From an uncultured Bacteroidales bacterium (GTDB taxonomy: Bacteria; Bacteroidota; Bacteroidia; Bacteroidales; UBA932): DNA of 18,566 nucleotides. The translations under genes and the position numbers were made by a program. Of the stretch, positions 8,526 to 13,944 are shown in pieces. A model generated the notes under the pieces. The model saw nothing but the letters and a program-made list of their open reading frames with translations, was not told where the DNA came from and searched no databases. Location: the NCBI GenBank assembly GCA_946415795.1, contig CAMKTW010000008.1, positions 1 to 18,566 on the forward strand, given 5' to 3'. The stretch's first letter is position 1. Each line of letters opens with the position of its first letter.

Positions 8526-9338
8526 TTATTCAGCAGGTGTCTCAGCGGGAGCCTCCTCTGCGGGAGCCTCTTTGCGTGCAGCGCGACGGGGACGCACTTT
8601 CTTTGCGGGTGCATCACCCTCTTCGCCCTTAGCCTCTGCATCTTTGTCCATCTGGCGCTCAGCCGCACCCTCTGCAATCGCAGCGCAAACTGCGTCCATC
8701 ACAATGGAGATGGATTTTGCAGCGTCGTCGTTTGCCGGAATTACATAATCAATGTTTGTGGGGTCGCAACATGTATCAACCATTGCGAATACCGGGATAT
8801 TCAAACGATTGGCCTCTTTTACGGCGTTGATCTCTTTCTGGACATCCACAACGAACAGTGCAGAAGGGAGGCGGGCCAGATCCTTGATGGAACCGAGGTT
8901 CTTCTCAAGTTTAGCCTTCTGGCGGTCTATCTGCAGACGCTCGCGCTTTGCGAGAGTGTCATAGGTACCGTCCTCTTTCATCTTGTCGATGGAGGTCATT
9001 TTCTTGACAGCCTTGCGGATGGTGGGGAAGTTTGTGAGCATACCGCCTGCCCAGCGCTCTGTTACGTAGGGCATTCCAACGGCTGCAGCCTTCTCTGCCA
9101 CGATATCCTTGGCCTGTTTCTTTGTGGCAACGAAGAGCACCTTGCGGCCCGTGCGTGCGAGCTGCTTGAGGGCTGCCGATGCCTCGTCTATTTTAACTAC
9201 AGTCTTATGCAGGTCAATGATATGGATCCCGTTTTTCTCCATAAAGATGTACGGAGCCATTTTGGGATTCCATTTTCTCTTCTGGTGACCGAAGTGAACA
9301 CCTGCATCAAGCAAGTCTTGGAAATTTGTTCTTGACAT
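8526..9338 (-). CDS. rpsB: 30S ribosomal protein uS2
   Basis: S2 binds between head and body of the small subunit. Signatures seen are LLDAGVHFGHQKRKWNPKMAPYIF (residues 9-32), the RWAGGMLTNFPTIRKAVKKM block (95-114) and PVFAMVDTCCDPTNIDYVIPANDDAAKSI (182-210). Residues from about 228 to 270 form a low-complexity tail rich in Ala, Glu, Pro, Lys and Arg (RPRRAARKEAPAEEAPAETPAE); such tails are common in Bacteroidetes S2 and make it longer than the ~240 of E. coli. The ATG at 9338 is preceded by a T-free, A-rich stretch and a 166-base leader separating it from rpsI, unlike the short gaps elsewhere in this operon. Confidence 0.98.
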   Translation of the reverse strand: MSRTNFQDLLDAGVHFGHQKRKWNPKMAPYIFMEKNGIHIIDLHKTVVKIDEASAALKQLARTGRKVLFVATKKQAKDIVAEKAAAVGMPYVTERWAGGMLTNFPTIRKAVKKMTSIDKMKEDGTYDTLAKRERLQIDRQKAKLEKNLGSIKDLARLPSALFVVDVQKEINAVKEANRLNIPVFAMVDTCCDPTNIDYVIPANDDAAKSISIVMDAVCAAIAEGAAERQMDKDAEAKGEEGDAPAKKVRPRRAARKEAPAEEAPAETPAE

Positions 9339-9504
9339 TTTGGTTCTTGTTTGTTTTTGTTTTTTCTCTTTTCATCAATACGAGGGTAGCAATCTTTTGG
9401 ACTGGTCTCCCGTATTTTCCGCAGCAGTACAAACTATGGGTAGCAAAATAATTGATCCCGTAATTTTAGAATAGCTGCTGTGCGTAAGTAAATCAGTGTT
9501 AATG
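9339..9504 (-). promoter_or_regulatory. Long rpsI-rpsB spacer, candidate S2 leader
   Basis: This 166-base gap has no ORF. On the minus strand the 9-mer TTGCTACCC occurs twice, 54 bases apart (9446-9438 and 9392-9384). AATACGGG just upstream of the second copy can pair with the CCTCGTATT region at 9386-9378, giving about 8 pairs with one bulge and enclosing that copy. No full TAnnTTTG box was found here. The layout fits an autoregulatory S2 leader, but this is inference. Confidence 0.4.
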
Positions 9505-9894
9505 TTAACGTTTGCTGAACTGGAAACGTCTGCGTGCACCAGGCTGGCCAGGTTTCTTTCTCTCGACCTCGCGGGCGTCGCGGGTGAGGAAACCGTTGGA
9601 CTTCAGTACCGGACGGTAAGCCTCGGTATCCACTTTGCAAAGTGCGCGGGCAATTGCAAGGCGGAGAGCCTCTGCCTGACCTTTGATTCCGCCGCCGTCA
9701 AGGTTGGCCTTGATGTCGAAGGAAGCGAGGGTCTCGGTAACCTCCATCGGCTGACGGACGATGTAACGGAGAGTATCCTCTTTGAAATACTCTTCCAAAG
9801 GACGGTCGTTGATGGTGATGTTGCCTTTACCGGTGCAAACATAAACGCGAGCAACAGCTGATTTACGTCTTCCAAGGGCGTTAATTACTTCCAT
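9505..9894 (-). CDS. rpsI: 30S ribosomal protein uS9
   Basis: S9 sits in the head of the small subunit, and its C-terminal tail reaches the P-site tRNA. The 129-residue product shows GRRKSAVARVYVCTGKGNITINDRPLEEYF near the N-terminus (9-38), GGGIKGQAEALRLAIARAL (67-85), and the basic end VERKKPGQPGARRRFQFSKR with the near-universal SKR terminus. Length matches the family (~128-130). It begins at ATG 9894, 14 bases after the rplM stop, in the conserved L13-S9 pair. Confidence 0.98.
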   Translation of the reverse strand: MEVINALGRRKSAVARVYVCTGKGNITINDRPLEEYFKEDTLRYIVRQPMEVTETLASFDIKANLDGGGIKGQAEALRLAIARALCKVDTEAYRPVLKSNGFLTRDAREVERKKPGQPGARRRFQFSKR

Positions 9895-9908
9895 GCTTCG
9901 CTAATAGG

Positions 9909-10361
9909 TTAAATTTCGTTAAGGGTAATGGTTTTAGGATTCTGCGCCTGGTGAGGATGTTCGCTGCCTATATAGAGATACAGGTTTTTGAACTGTTTCT
10001 CGCCAAGACGGGTACGGGGGAGCATTCCGCGGACGGCGTGCTCGAGAACGGCCAACGGTTTGCGTGAGAACAGCTCCTTGGGGGTGGTGAAACGCTGGCC
10101 ACCGGGATAACCGGTGTGGCGTACATACACCTTGTCTGTCATCTTCTTGCCGGTGAGGCGGACTTTGTCGGCGTTGACGATGATTACATTGTCGCCGCAG
10201 TCTGCGTTAGGCGTGAAGTTGGGTTTGTTCTTGCCGCGAAGCAAGATTGCAACCCTGCTTGCCAGACGTCCCAGGACCTGATCGGTAGCATCAATGACAA
10301 CCCACTCTTTCGAGGAGTTCTCTTTGTTGACCGACTTGGTCTTGTAACTTAAAGTGTCCAC
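9909..10361 (-). CDS. rplM: 50S ribosomal protein uL13
   Basis: L13 is an early-assembly protein of the large subunit. The 150 residues include EWVVIDATDQVLGRLASRVAILLRGK (19-44), DCGDNVIIVNADKVRLTGKK (55-74), YVRHTGYPGG (79-88) and the AVRGMLPRTRLGEKQFKNLYLY block. Translation starts at GTG (10361-10359): this gives MDTLSYKT, the N-terminus I know from Bacteroides L13, and no ATG fits. It is the first gene of the operon, about 60 bases downstream of a near-consensus promoter. Confidence 0.97.
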   Translation of the reverse strand: MDTLSYKTKSVNKENSSKEWVVIDATDQVLGRLASRVAILLRGKNKPNFTPNADCGDNVIIVNADKVRLTGKKMTDKVYVRHTGYPGGQRFTTPKELFSRKPLAVLEHAVRGMLPRTRLGEKQFKNLYLYIGSEHPHQAQNPKTITLNEI

Positions 10362-10402
10362 AGTCTTGTTGATTTTAATGGTTAATATTTAATGTGTTGC
10401 GA

Positions 10403-10418
10403 CCCAGCTTAGTCTGGG
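10403..10418 (-). promoter_or_regulatory. Hairpin at the 5' end of the L13 operon leader
   Basis: CCCAG and CTGGG (10403-10407, 10414-10418) pair across a 6-base loop. With the promoter at 10425-10457 the transcript should start near 10419, putting this stem at the very 5' end of the mRNA, about 40 bases ahead of the GTG start. It could stabilise the mRNA or serve as an L13 autoregulatory site; no T-run follows, so it is not a terminator. Confidence 0.4.
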
Positions 10419-10424
10419 GGGCTG

Positions 10425-10457
10425 CAAAGGTAGATATTTTTTTCAAAGTGGCAAAAA
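10425..10457 (-). promoter_or_regulatory. Promoter of the L13-S9-S2-EF-Ts operon
   Basis: On the minus strand TTTTTG (10457-10452) is followed after exactly 19 bases by TACCTTTG (10432-10425). This is the full Bacteroidetes sigma-ABfr pattern TTTG-N19-TAnnTTTG. Transcription should begin near 10419, leaving a leader of about 58 bases before rplM. Confidence 0.85.
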
Positions 10458-10462
10458 TATGT

Positions 10463-10470
10463 TACTTTCG
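10463..10470 (+). promoter_or_regulatory. Possible -7 box of the dus-lpxK operon
   Basis: TACTTTCG differs at one position from TAnnTTTG and ends 5 bases before the GTG start of the dihydrouridine synthase. If it is real, the mRNA would begin at or next to the start codon, i.e. be leaderless. There is no clear TTG at the usual distance. It lies back to back with the rplM promoter. Confidence 0.4.
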
Positions 10471-10475
10471 CCGCC

Positions 10476-11450
10476 GTGAGGATTGCAGACATAGATTTTG
10501 GAGAGCGGCCGCTGTTCCTGGCTCCTATGGAGGACGTCACCGACGCCTCTTTCCGATATATCTGCAAGAAGTTCGGAGCCGCTATGGTCTATACCGAATT
10601 CGTCTCCAGCGACGCCCTTGTGCGCGACGTGCCAAAGTCCATCCAGAAACTCACCATTTACGACTACGAGCGCCCCATCGGCATCCAGATTTACGGCCAT
10701 TTGCCCGACGCGATGGTGGACTCTGCCGTAAAGGTCGAGGCTTTCAATCCGGATGTCATCGACATCAACTTCGGCTGCCCTGTAAAGAAGATTGCCGGCC
10801 GCGGCGCTGGGAGCGGTATGATGCGGGAACCCGACAAAATGGTGGAGATCACCCGCCGGGTGGTGGAGGCGGTACACACTCCCGTCACTGTAAAGACCCG
10901 GCTGGGCTGGGACAACGACTCAAAGATAATCGTGGAGCTGGCGGAACGCCTCCAGGACGCGGGCATAAGCGCCCTCACTATCCACGGCCGCACCCGCGCC
11001 CAGATGTACAAGGGTGAGGCCGACTGGACCCTGATAGGGGCGGTGAAAAACAATCCGCGGATGCACATACCCATAATAGGCAACGGCGACATACGCACCC
11101 CCCAGGAGGCCAGGGCCGCCTTTGACCGCTACGGAGTGGATGCGATAATGGTGGGCCGCGCAAGTTTCGGCCACCCCTGGGTGTTCCGCGAGATGCGGCA
11201 TTACCTGGACACGGGAGAAGAGCTCCCGCCGATGTCGGTGGCGGAGCGCGTTGCCCTTGCAAAGGACCACCTTGCAAAATCTGTAGAGATAAAGGGTGAG
11301 CGCCGCGGCGTGTACGAGATGCGGCGGCACCTGAGCTGCTATTTCAAAGGTTTGGAAAATTTTAAGGAAACCCGTATGAAATTAGTAACTTTGACCGACA
11401 TTGACGCACTCAATGAAACGTTGGATTTCATAGGCCGCAACTGGCAATAG
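10476..11450 (+). CDS. dusB: tRNA-dihydrouridine synthase (DusB-like)
   Basis: This flavoenzyme reduces uridines in the tRNA D-loop using FMN and NADPH. The 324-residue TIM barrel opens with RPLFLAPMEDVTDASFR (11-27), the FMN-binding entry. Cys101 in DINFGCPVKKIAGRGAGSGMM is the catalytic acid. TVKTRLGWD and TIHGRTRAQMYKGEADW follow, then IPIIGNGDI and DAIMVGRASFGHPW, the phosphate-binding strands. A helical tRNA-binding domain covers the last ~80 residues (RRHLSCYFKGLENFKETR). The start is GTG at 10476, giving MRIADIDFGERP, which matches the position where relatives start. lpxK follows after 4 bases. DusB is the closest subtype; B versus another Dus group is less sure than Dus itself. Confidence 0.93.
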   Translation: MRIADIDFGERPLFLAPMEDVTDASFRYICKKFGAAMVYTEFVSSDALVRDVPKSIQKLTIYDYERPIGIQIYGHLPDAMVDSAVKVEAFNPDVIDINFGCPVKKIAGRGAGSGMMREPDKMVEITRRVVEAVHTPVTVKTRLGWDNDSKIIVELAERLQDAGISALTIHGRTRAQMYKGEADWTLIGAVKNNPRMHIPIIGNGDIRTPQEARAAFDRYGVDAIMVGRASFGHPWVFREMRHYLDTGEELPPMSVAERVALAKDHLAKSVEIKGERRGVYEMRRHLSCYFKGLENFKETRMKLVTLTDIDALNETLDFIGRNWQ

Positions 11451-11454
11451 ATAT

Positions 11455-12507
11455 ATGGCAAACCTTGGTAACATATTCGCTTTTCCATACGCCGCGGTGC
11501 TCGCCTTGCGCAATAAGGCATACGACAAAGGGTGGTTGAAAAGCATTAAGTTCGACAACGTATATATACTCTCTTTCGGCAACATCACCGTCGGCGGCAC
11601 CGGCAAGACGCCGCACGTGGAGATGTTCATCCGTGAACTGCTGGACAACGCCTGGCGCGTGGCCGTCATATCGCGCGGTTATGGCCGCAGGCAGCCCAAG
11701 ACCAGCCGCTTTGTGGAGACAGACAGCAACGTGGAGGATGTGGGTGACGAACCCCTGCAGATAAAGCGCAAATTCCCCCAGGTGAAGGTAGTCGTGGACC
11801 GGGACAGGGTGCGTGCCGTCAAGATGCTTATGGCACTCCCCTTTGGCGACGTTCCCGAGGTTATCCTGCTGGACGACGCGATGCAGTACCGCCGCCTGAT
11901 TCCCACCCGGCAGATCACCCTGATTAACTATGACCGGCCCATTTTCAAGGACAGTCTGCTCCCCTTTGGCCGCCTGCGCGACCTTCCCGGCCAGCTGCGC
12001 CGCGCCGACACGGTAATCATCACCAAGTGCCCCCCTTTCCTGAACGATTGGGAGAAGCAGCAGATTATCGCCGCCAACCGCATAAGCCCCAGTCAGAAGG
12101 TATTTTTCACCGCCATCCGCTATTTTGATCCGGTGCCGGTATTCGAGCAGGGGAACAAACGGTATATGTACTCCAAGGAGGCGATACTCTTCACCGGAAT
12201 CGCCAACAGCGGTCTGCTGCGCCACCACGTCAGCGCCCGTTACCCCCGCAACTATCACATAGAGTTCGGTGACCACCACGTATTCACCGCACGCGACATA
12301 GCCCAGATAGAGAAATTCGCCAGGAAACGCCCTCAGGCCATCATCCTCACCACAGAGAAAGACGCACAGCGTATCCGCCGCAACCCCCTGGTAAGCGAAC
12401 TTCTCAAAGAGCGCGTATTCTACATCCCCATAGAGATTGGTATGGTAGAAGATGAATCTACCGAGGGGCTGTTTGCCGTGAAACCTCCCGTCAATGCCGG
12501 AGAGTAA
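11455..12507 (+). CDS. lpxK: Tetraacyldisaccharide 4'-kinase
   Basis: LpxK phosphorylates the 4' position of the lipid A disaccharide precursor at the inner face of the cytoplasmic membrane. The Walker A motif is at 42-53 (GNITVGGTGKTPH), preceded by the amphipathic N-terminus (about 1-35) that docks the enzyme on the membrane. ISRGYGRR (72-79), VGDEPLQIKRKFP and EVILLDDAMQYRRL are family motifs, the last containing the acidic Asp pair near Mg-ATP. ILTTEKDAQRI near residue 300 is also characteristic. The 350 residues are typical. It is 4 bases downstream of dus, hence probably co-transcribed. The last six codons (PVNAGE) overlap a partial copy of a palindromic repeat. Confidence 0.95.
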   Translation: MANLGNIFAFPYAAVLALRNKAYDKGWLKSIKFDNVYILSFGNITVGGTGKTPHVEMFIRELLDNAWRVAVISRGYGRRQPKTSRFVETDSNVEDVGDEPLQIKRKFPQVKVVVDRDRVRAVKMLMALPFGDVPEVILLDDAMQYRRLIPTRQITLINYDRPIFKDSLLPFGRLRDLPGQLRRADTVIITKCPPFLNDWEKQQIIAANRISPSQKVFFTAIRYFDPVPVFEQGNKRYMYSKEAILFTGIANSGLLRHHVSARYPRNYHIEFGDHHVFTARDIAQIEKFARKRPQAIILTTEKDAQRIRRNPLVSELLKERVFYIPIEIGMVEDESTEGLFAVKPPVNAGE

Positions 12508-12537
12508 CAACCCGTCATTGCCGGCGTGACCGGCAAT
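12487..12537. repeat. REP-like palindrome with a partial upstream copy
   Basis: ATTGCCGG (12517-12524) and CCGGCAAT (12530-12537) form a perfect 8-base inverted repeat with a 5-base spacer, in the lpxK-DUF456 gap. A 14-base stretch containing its left half, CCCGTCATTGCCGG (12511-12524), is repeated with one mismatch at 12487-12500, inside the end of lpxK. The palindrome resembles the short GTCATT...AATC elements spread through many bacterial genomes. There is no T-run, so it is a poor terminator. Confidence 0.6.
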
Positions 12538-12544
12538 CCAAGTT

Positions 12545-13018
12545 ATGGTAATAAACATCATCGCAATTCTCCTTGCCATCGCGGGCCTTGTAGGGTGCAT
12601 CCTCCCGGTGCTTCCCGGCCCCCCAATCAGCTGGGGCGCCCTGTTGCTACTCTATTTCTTTGGAAACGGCGAGATGTCCCTGAAGTTCCTGCTGGTCTGG
12701 CTGGGCATCACCGTTGTTGTCACCATCCTGGATTACATTGTACCGGCACAGTTCACCCGCCTCACCGGCGGCTCCAAAGCGGACGGCCGCGGTTCTTTGG
12801 TGGGGCTGTTTGTGGGGCTCATCTTTTTCCCGCCCTGGGGAATGATAATCGGTGCCTTCCTGGGCGCCCTCGCCGCAGAGGTCCTCATCAACAATAAAGC
12901 TGTCGCCGACTCCGTCAAACCCGCGCTGGGCTCCTTTGCCGGTTTTTTAGCCGGCACCTTCATCAAACTCGTATCCAGCGGCCTGATGATGTGGCAGATG
13001 TTCAAGTTCTTCAACTAA
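12545..13018 (+). CDS. DUF456 family small membrane protein
   Basis: The 157-residue product looks like a DUF456 integral membrane protein; no biochemical role is established for the family that I know of. Hydrophobic segments lie at about 3-23, 28-40, 47-66, 84-112 and 127-150. The motif LPVLPGPPISWGALLL (20-35) after the first helix and the Gly-rich block GSLVGLFVGLIFFPPWGMIIGAFLGALAAE (83-112) are typical of DUF456. The start is ATG 12545, 37 bases after lpxK, the gap being filled by a palindromic repeat. It probably belongs to the dus-lpxK transcript. No catalytic residues stand out. Confidence 0.85.
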   Translation: MVINIIAILLAIAGLVGCILPVLPGPPISWGALLLLYFFGNGEMSLKFLLVWLGITVVVTILDYIVPAQFTRLTGGSKADGRGSLVGLFVGLIFFPPWGMIIGAFLGALAAEVLINNKAVADSVKPALGSFAGFLAGTFIKLVSSGLMMWQMFKFFN

Positions 13019-13019
13019 A

Positions 13020-13044
13020 AAAGCCGACAGCAACTGCCGGCTTT
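13020..13044 (-). terminator. Terminator of tRNA-Pro, shared with the DUF456 gene
   Basis: Arms 13020-13030 and 13034-13044 (AAAGCCGACAG / CTGCCGGCTTT) pair around a 3-base loop; the one mismatch is a G-U pair on the minus strand. On the minus strand a run of six T follows, one base past the tRNA 3' end. The same stem lies directly after the DUF456 stop codon, so it may also work in the plus direction, with a weaker T-run. Confidence 0.8.
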
Positions 13045-13045
13045 G

Positions 13046-13119
13046 TCGGGATACCCCGACTCGAACGGGGGACCACCTGGTCCCAAACCAGGTGCGCTAA
13101 CCAACTGCGCCACATCCCG
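13046..13119 (-). tRNA. tRNA-Pro (anticodon UGG)
   Basis: The minus strand folds as a full cloverleaf. The acceptor CGGGATG pairs with TATCCCG (last pair G-U), with discriminator A at 13046. The D arm includes GCGCAGTTGGTTAGCGC. The anticodon stem CCTGG/CCAGG holds the loop TTTGGGA, giving anticodon TGG. The T arm is CCCCG-TTCGAGT-CGGGG. The 74 bases carry no encoded CCA (CAA follows), so the tail must be added enzymatically. It is transcribed from its own promoter at 13129. Confidence 0.95.
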
Positions 13120-13128
13120 ATTGGACTG

Positions 13129-13136
13129 CAAAGGTA
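13129..13136 (-). promoter_or_regulatory. Promoter -7 box of tRNA-Pro
   Basis: TACCTTTG on the minus strand fits TAnnTTTG exactly and ends 9 bases before the 5' end of tRNA-Pro. A TTG lies 18 bases further upstream (around 13155-13157), near the usual 19. Transcription should begin almost at the mature tRNA end. Confidence 0.75.
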
Positions 13137-13144
13137 ATTATTTT

Positions 13145-13174
13145 TTGTCAAAAACAATTTAACTACTATCTTTG
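13145..13174 (+). promoter_or_regulatory. Consensus promoter reading toward the repeat array and tRNA-Ser
   Basis: TTG (13145-13147, at the end of a T6G run) is followed after exactly 19 bases by TATCTTTG (13167-13174), the full Bacteroidetes promoter pattern. Transcription should start near 13180, about 150 bases ahead of tRNA-Ser, so the hairpin array at 13194-13320 would be transcribed as its leader. It overlaps head to head with the tRNA-Pro promoter. Confidence 0.8.
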
Positions 13175-13193
13175 CACTCCCTATGTGACAACA

Positions 13194-13320
13194 ATCGGCA
13201 TAAGCCGATAGCGGAGCGCGAGCAGGGCTAACATTCGCCAGCAGGCGATAGCGGAGGCTGGGCAGCACGAGCCAAGTGCGATAGCAAAGCCGGAGCGAGG
13301 GGTCTGGGGCCTGGCCCCAG
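13194..13320 (+). repeat. Structured intergenic repeat array with CGATAGC cores
   Basis: This non-coding, GC-rich stretch lies between the promoter and tRNA-Ser. The core CGATAGCGGAG occurs at 13206-13216 and 13246-13256, with a variant (CGATAGCAAAG) at 13279-13289. Four small stems are seen: ATCGGC/GCCGAT (13194-13209), TCGCC/GGCGA (13235-13248), GGCT/AGCC (13256-13273) and a perfect 8-pair stem CTGGGGCC-T-GGCCCCAG (13304-13320). The 3' arms of the first two stems run into the CGATAGCGGAG core, so hairpin plus core looks like the repeat unit. From memory, similar GGGGTCTGGGG endings occur in Bacteroidales intergenic repeats. Confidence 0.65.
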
Positions 13321-13328
13321 TATAAACA

Positions 13329-13419
13329 GGTGAGGTGGGTGAGTGGCTGAAACCACCAGTTTGCTAAACTGACGTACCCGATTAGGGTACCGGGGGTTCG
13401 AATCCCCCCCTCACCGCCA
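13329..13419 (+). tRNA. tRNA-Ser (anticodon GCU)
   Basis: This is a class II tRNA. The acceptor GGTGAGG pairs with CCTCACC, followed by discriminator G and an encoded CCA (13417-13419). The anticodon loop TTGCTAA gives GCT, reading AGC and AGU serine codons; the outermost anticodon-stem pair is a C-A mismatch. The long variable arm is GTACCC-GATTA-GGGTAC, typical of serine. The T arm is GGGGG-TTCGAAT-CCCCC. Ahead lies a ~150-base repeat-bearing leader; a terminator follows 7 bases later. Confidence 0.95.
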
Positions 13420-13426
13420 GAAAATC

Positions 13427-13459
13427 AAAAACGCTAAAGATCAACTCTTTAGCGTTTTT
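13427..13459 (+). terminator. Bidirectional terminator between tRNA-Ser and the PPC gene
   Basis: AAAAACGCTAAAGA (13427-13440) and TCTTTAGCGTTTTT (13446-13459) are perfect 14-base inverted repeats with a 5-base loop and T-runs on both strands. It ends tRNA-Ser on the plus strand and, 9 bases past its stop, the PPC/DUF296 gene on the minus strand. Confidence 0.9.
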
Positions 13460-13468
13460 CTATTTACC

Positions 13469-13897
13469 TCAGAACTCGTACAGATTCAACCCTGTTTCCG
13501 GGTCAAACTTGCGGCCGACTCCGTCCAGTCCATAATCTTCCACAAAGAGCTCGCAGGCACCGTTGACCCGGGCCGTGAGCAGATGCCCTCCGACACAGGT
13601 GTAGTCCCGGCGGCTGGCGGTCACGTGGAGGTGCAGGTAAACCTCTCCGTCCTTTCTGGAGATGTTCCCCGCCAGGCACGTAATCTCCATCTGCTCGTCA
13701 AAGGTCTTGTCCACATATTTTCTGGTCGCGGGGTCCAGGAACCGGAACGTAGCCTGTGAGATGGCCGCTATTCCGCCTACTATGCCGCTCTGTATGCCCT
13801 TCTTGCCGCAAAAATCGGCCAGCGCTGCAGAAATTTCTTCGTGGTTGCCGATACTCAGAATGTATCGTCCGTCTTCAGTGCTTAAATACTTATACAT
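13469..13897 (-). CDS. PPC/DUF296 domain protein
   Basis: The 142 residues form a single PPC (plant and prokaryote conserved, DUF296) domain with little else. The hallmark LHLHVT...DYTCVGGHLL is at 88-107, with His89, His91 and His105 placed as the likely metal ligands. GIQSGIVGGIAAISQATFRF (34-53) and EITCLAGNIS (71-80) are the other conserved strands. In plants this domain accompanies AT-hook DNA-binding proteins; here there is no AT-hook, and bacterial single-domain members are usually trimers of unknown role, so DNA binding should not be assumed. The start is ATG 13897. It is a single-gene unit with its own -7 box upstream and a shared terminator downstream. Confidence 0.88.
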   Translation of the reverse strand: MYKYLSTEDGRYILSIGNHEEISAALADFCGKKGIQSGIVGGIAAISQATFRFLDPATRKYVDKTFDEQMEITCLAGNISRKDGEVYLHLHVTASRRDYTCVGGHLLTARVNGACELFVEDYGLDGVGRKFDPETGLNLYEF

Positions 13898-13919
13898 AAT
13901 GCTGCTTTTCTAACAGCGG

Positions 13920-13927
13920 CAAAAATA
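13920..13927 (-). promoter_or_regulatory. -7 box of the PPC/DUF296 gene
   Basis: TATTTTTG on the minus strand fits TAnnTTTG and ends 22 bases before the ATG at 13897. No TTG sits at the ideal upstream distance. It lies 2 bases from the opposite-facing mtgA box. Confidence 0.55.
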
Positions 13928-13929
13928 AC

Positions 13930-13937
13930 TATCTTTG
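13930..13937 (+). promoter_or_regulatory. -7 box of mtgA
   Basis: TATCTTTG fits TAnnTTTG exactly and ends 7 bases before the mtgA ATG, so transcription should begin at or just before the start codon and the mRNA may be leaderless. No clear TTG is seen 19 bases upstream. Confidence 0.6.
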
Positions 13938-13944
13938 GCGTTCG

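Noticed and set aside
11428..12600. 390-residue open frame on the minus strand, antisense to lpxK
   Set aside because: It mirrors lpxK almost end to end. LpxK has all its family motifs, and the antisense product shows no recognisable domain. High-GC codon use makes long open antisense frames common.
13011..13268. 85-residue minus-strand open frame
   Set aside because: It runs straight through tRNA-Pro, its promoter and the hairpin array, so it is not a plausible gene.
13194..13320. Hairpin array read as a CRISPR array
   Set aside because: The cores are only 11 bases, spaced 40 and 33 bases apart, just three in number and degenerate; there is no consistent repeat-spacer structure and no cas gene.
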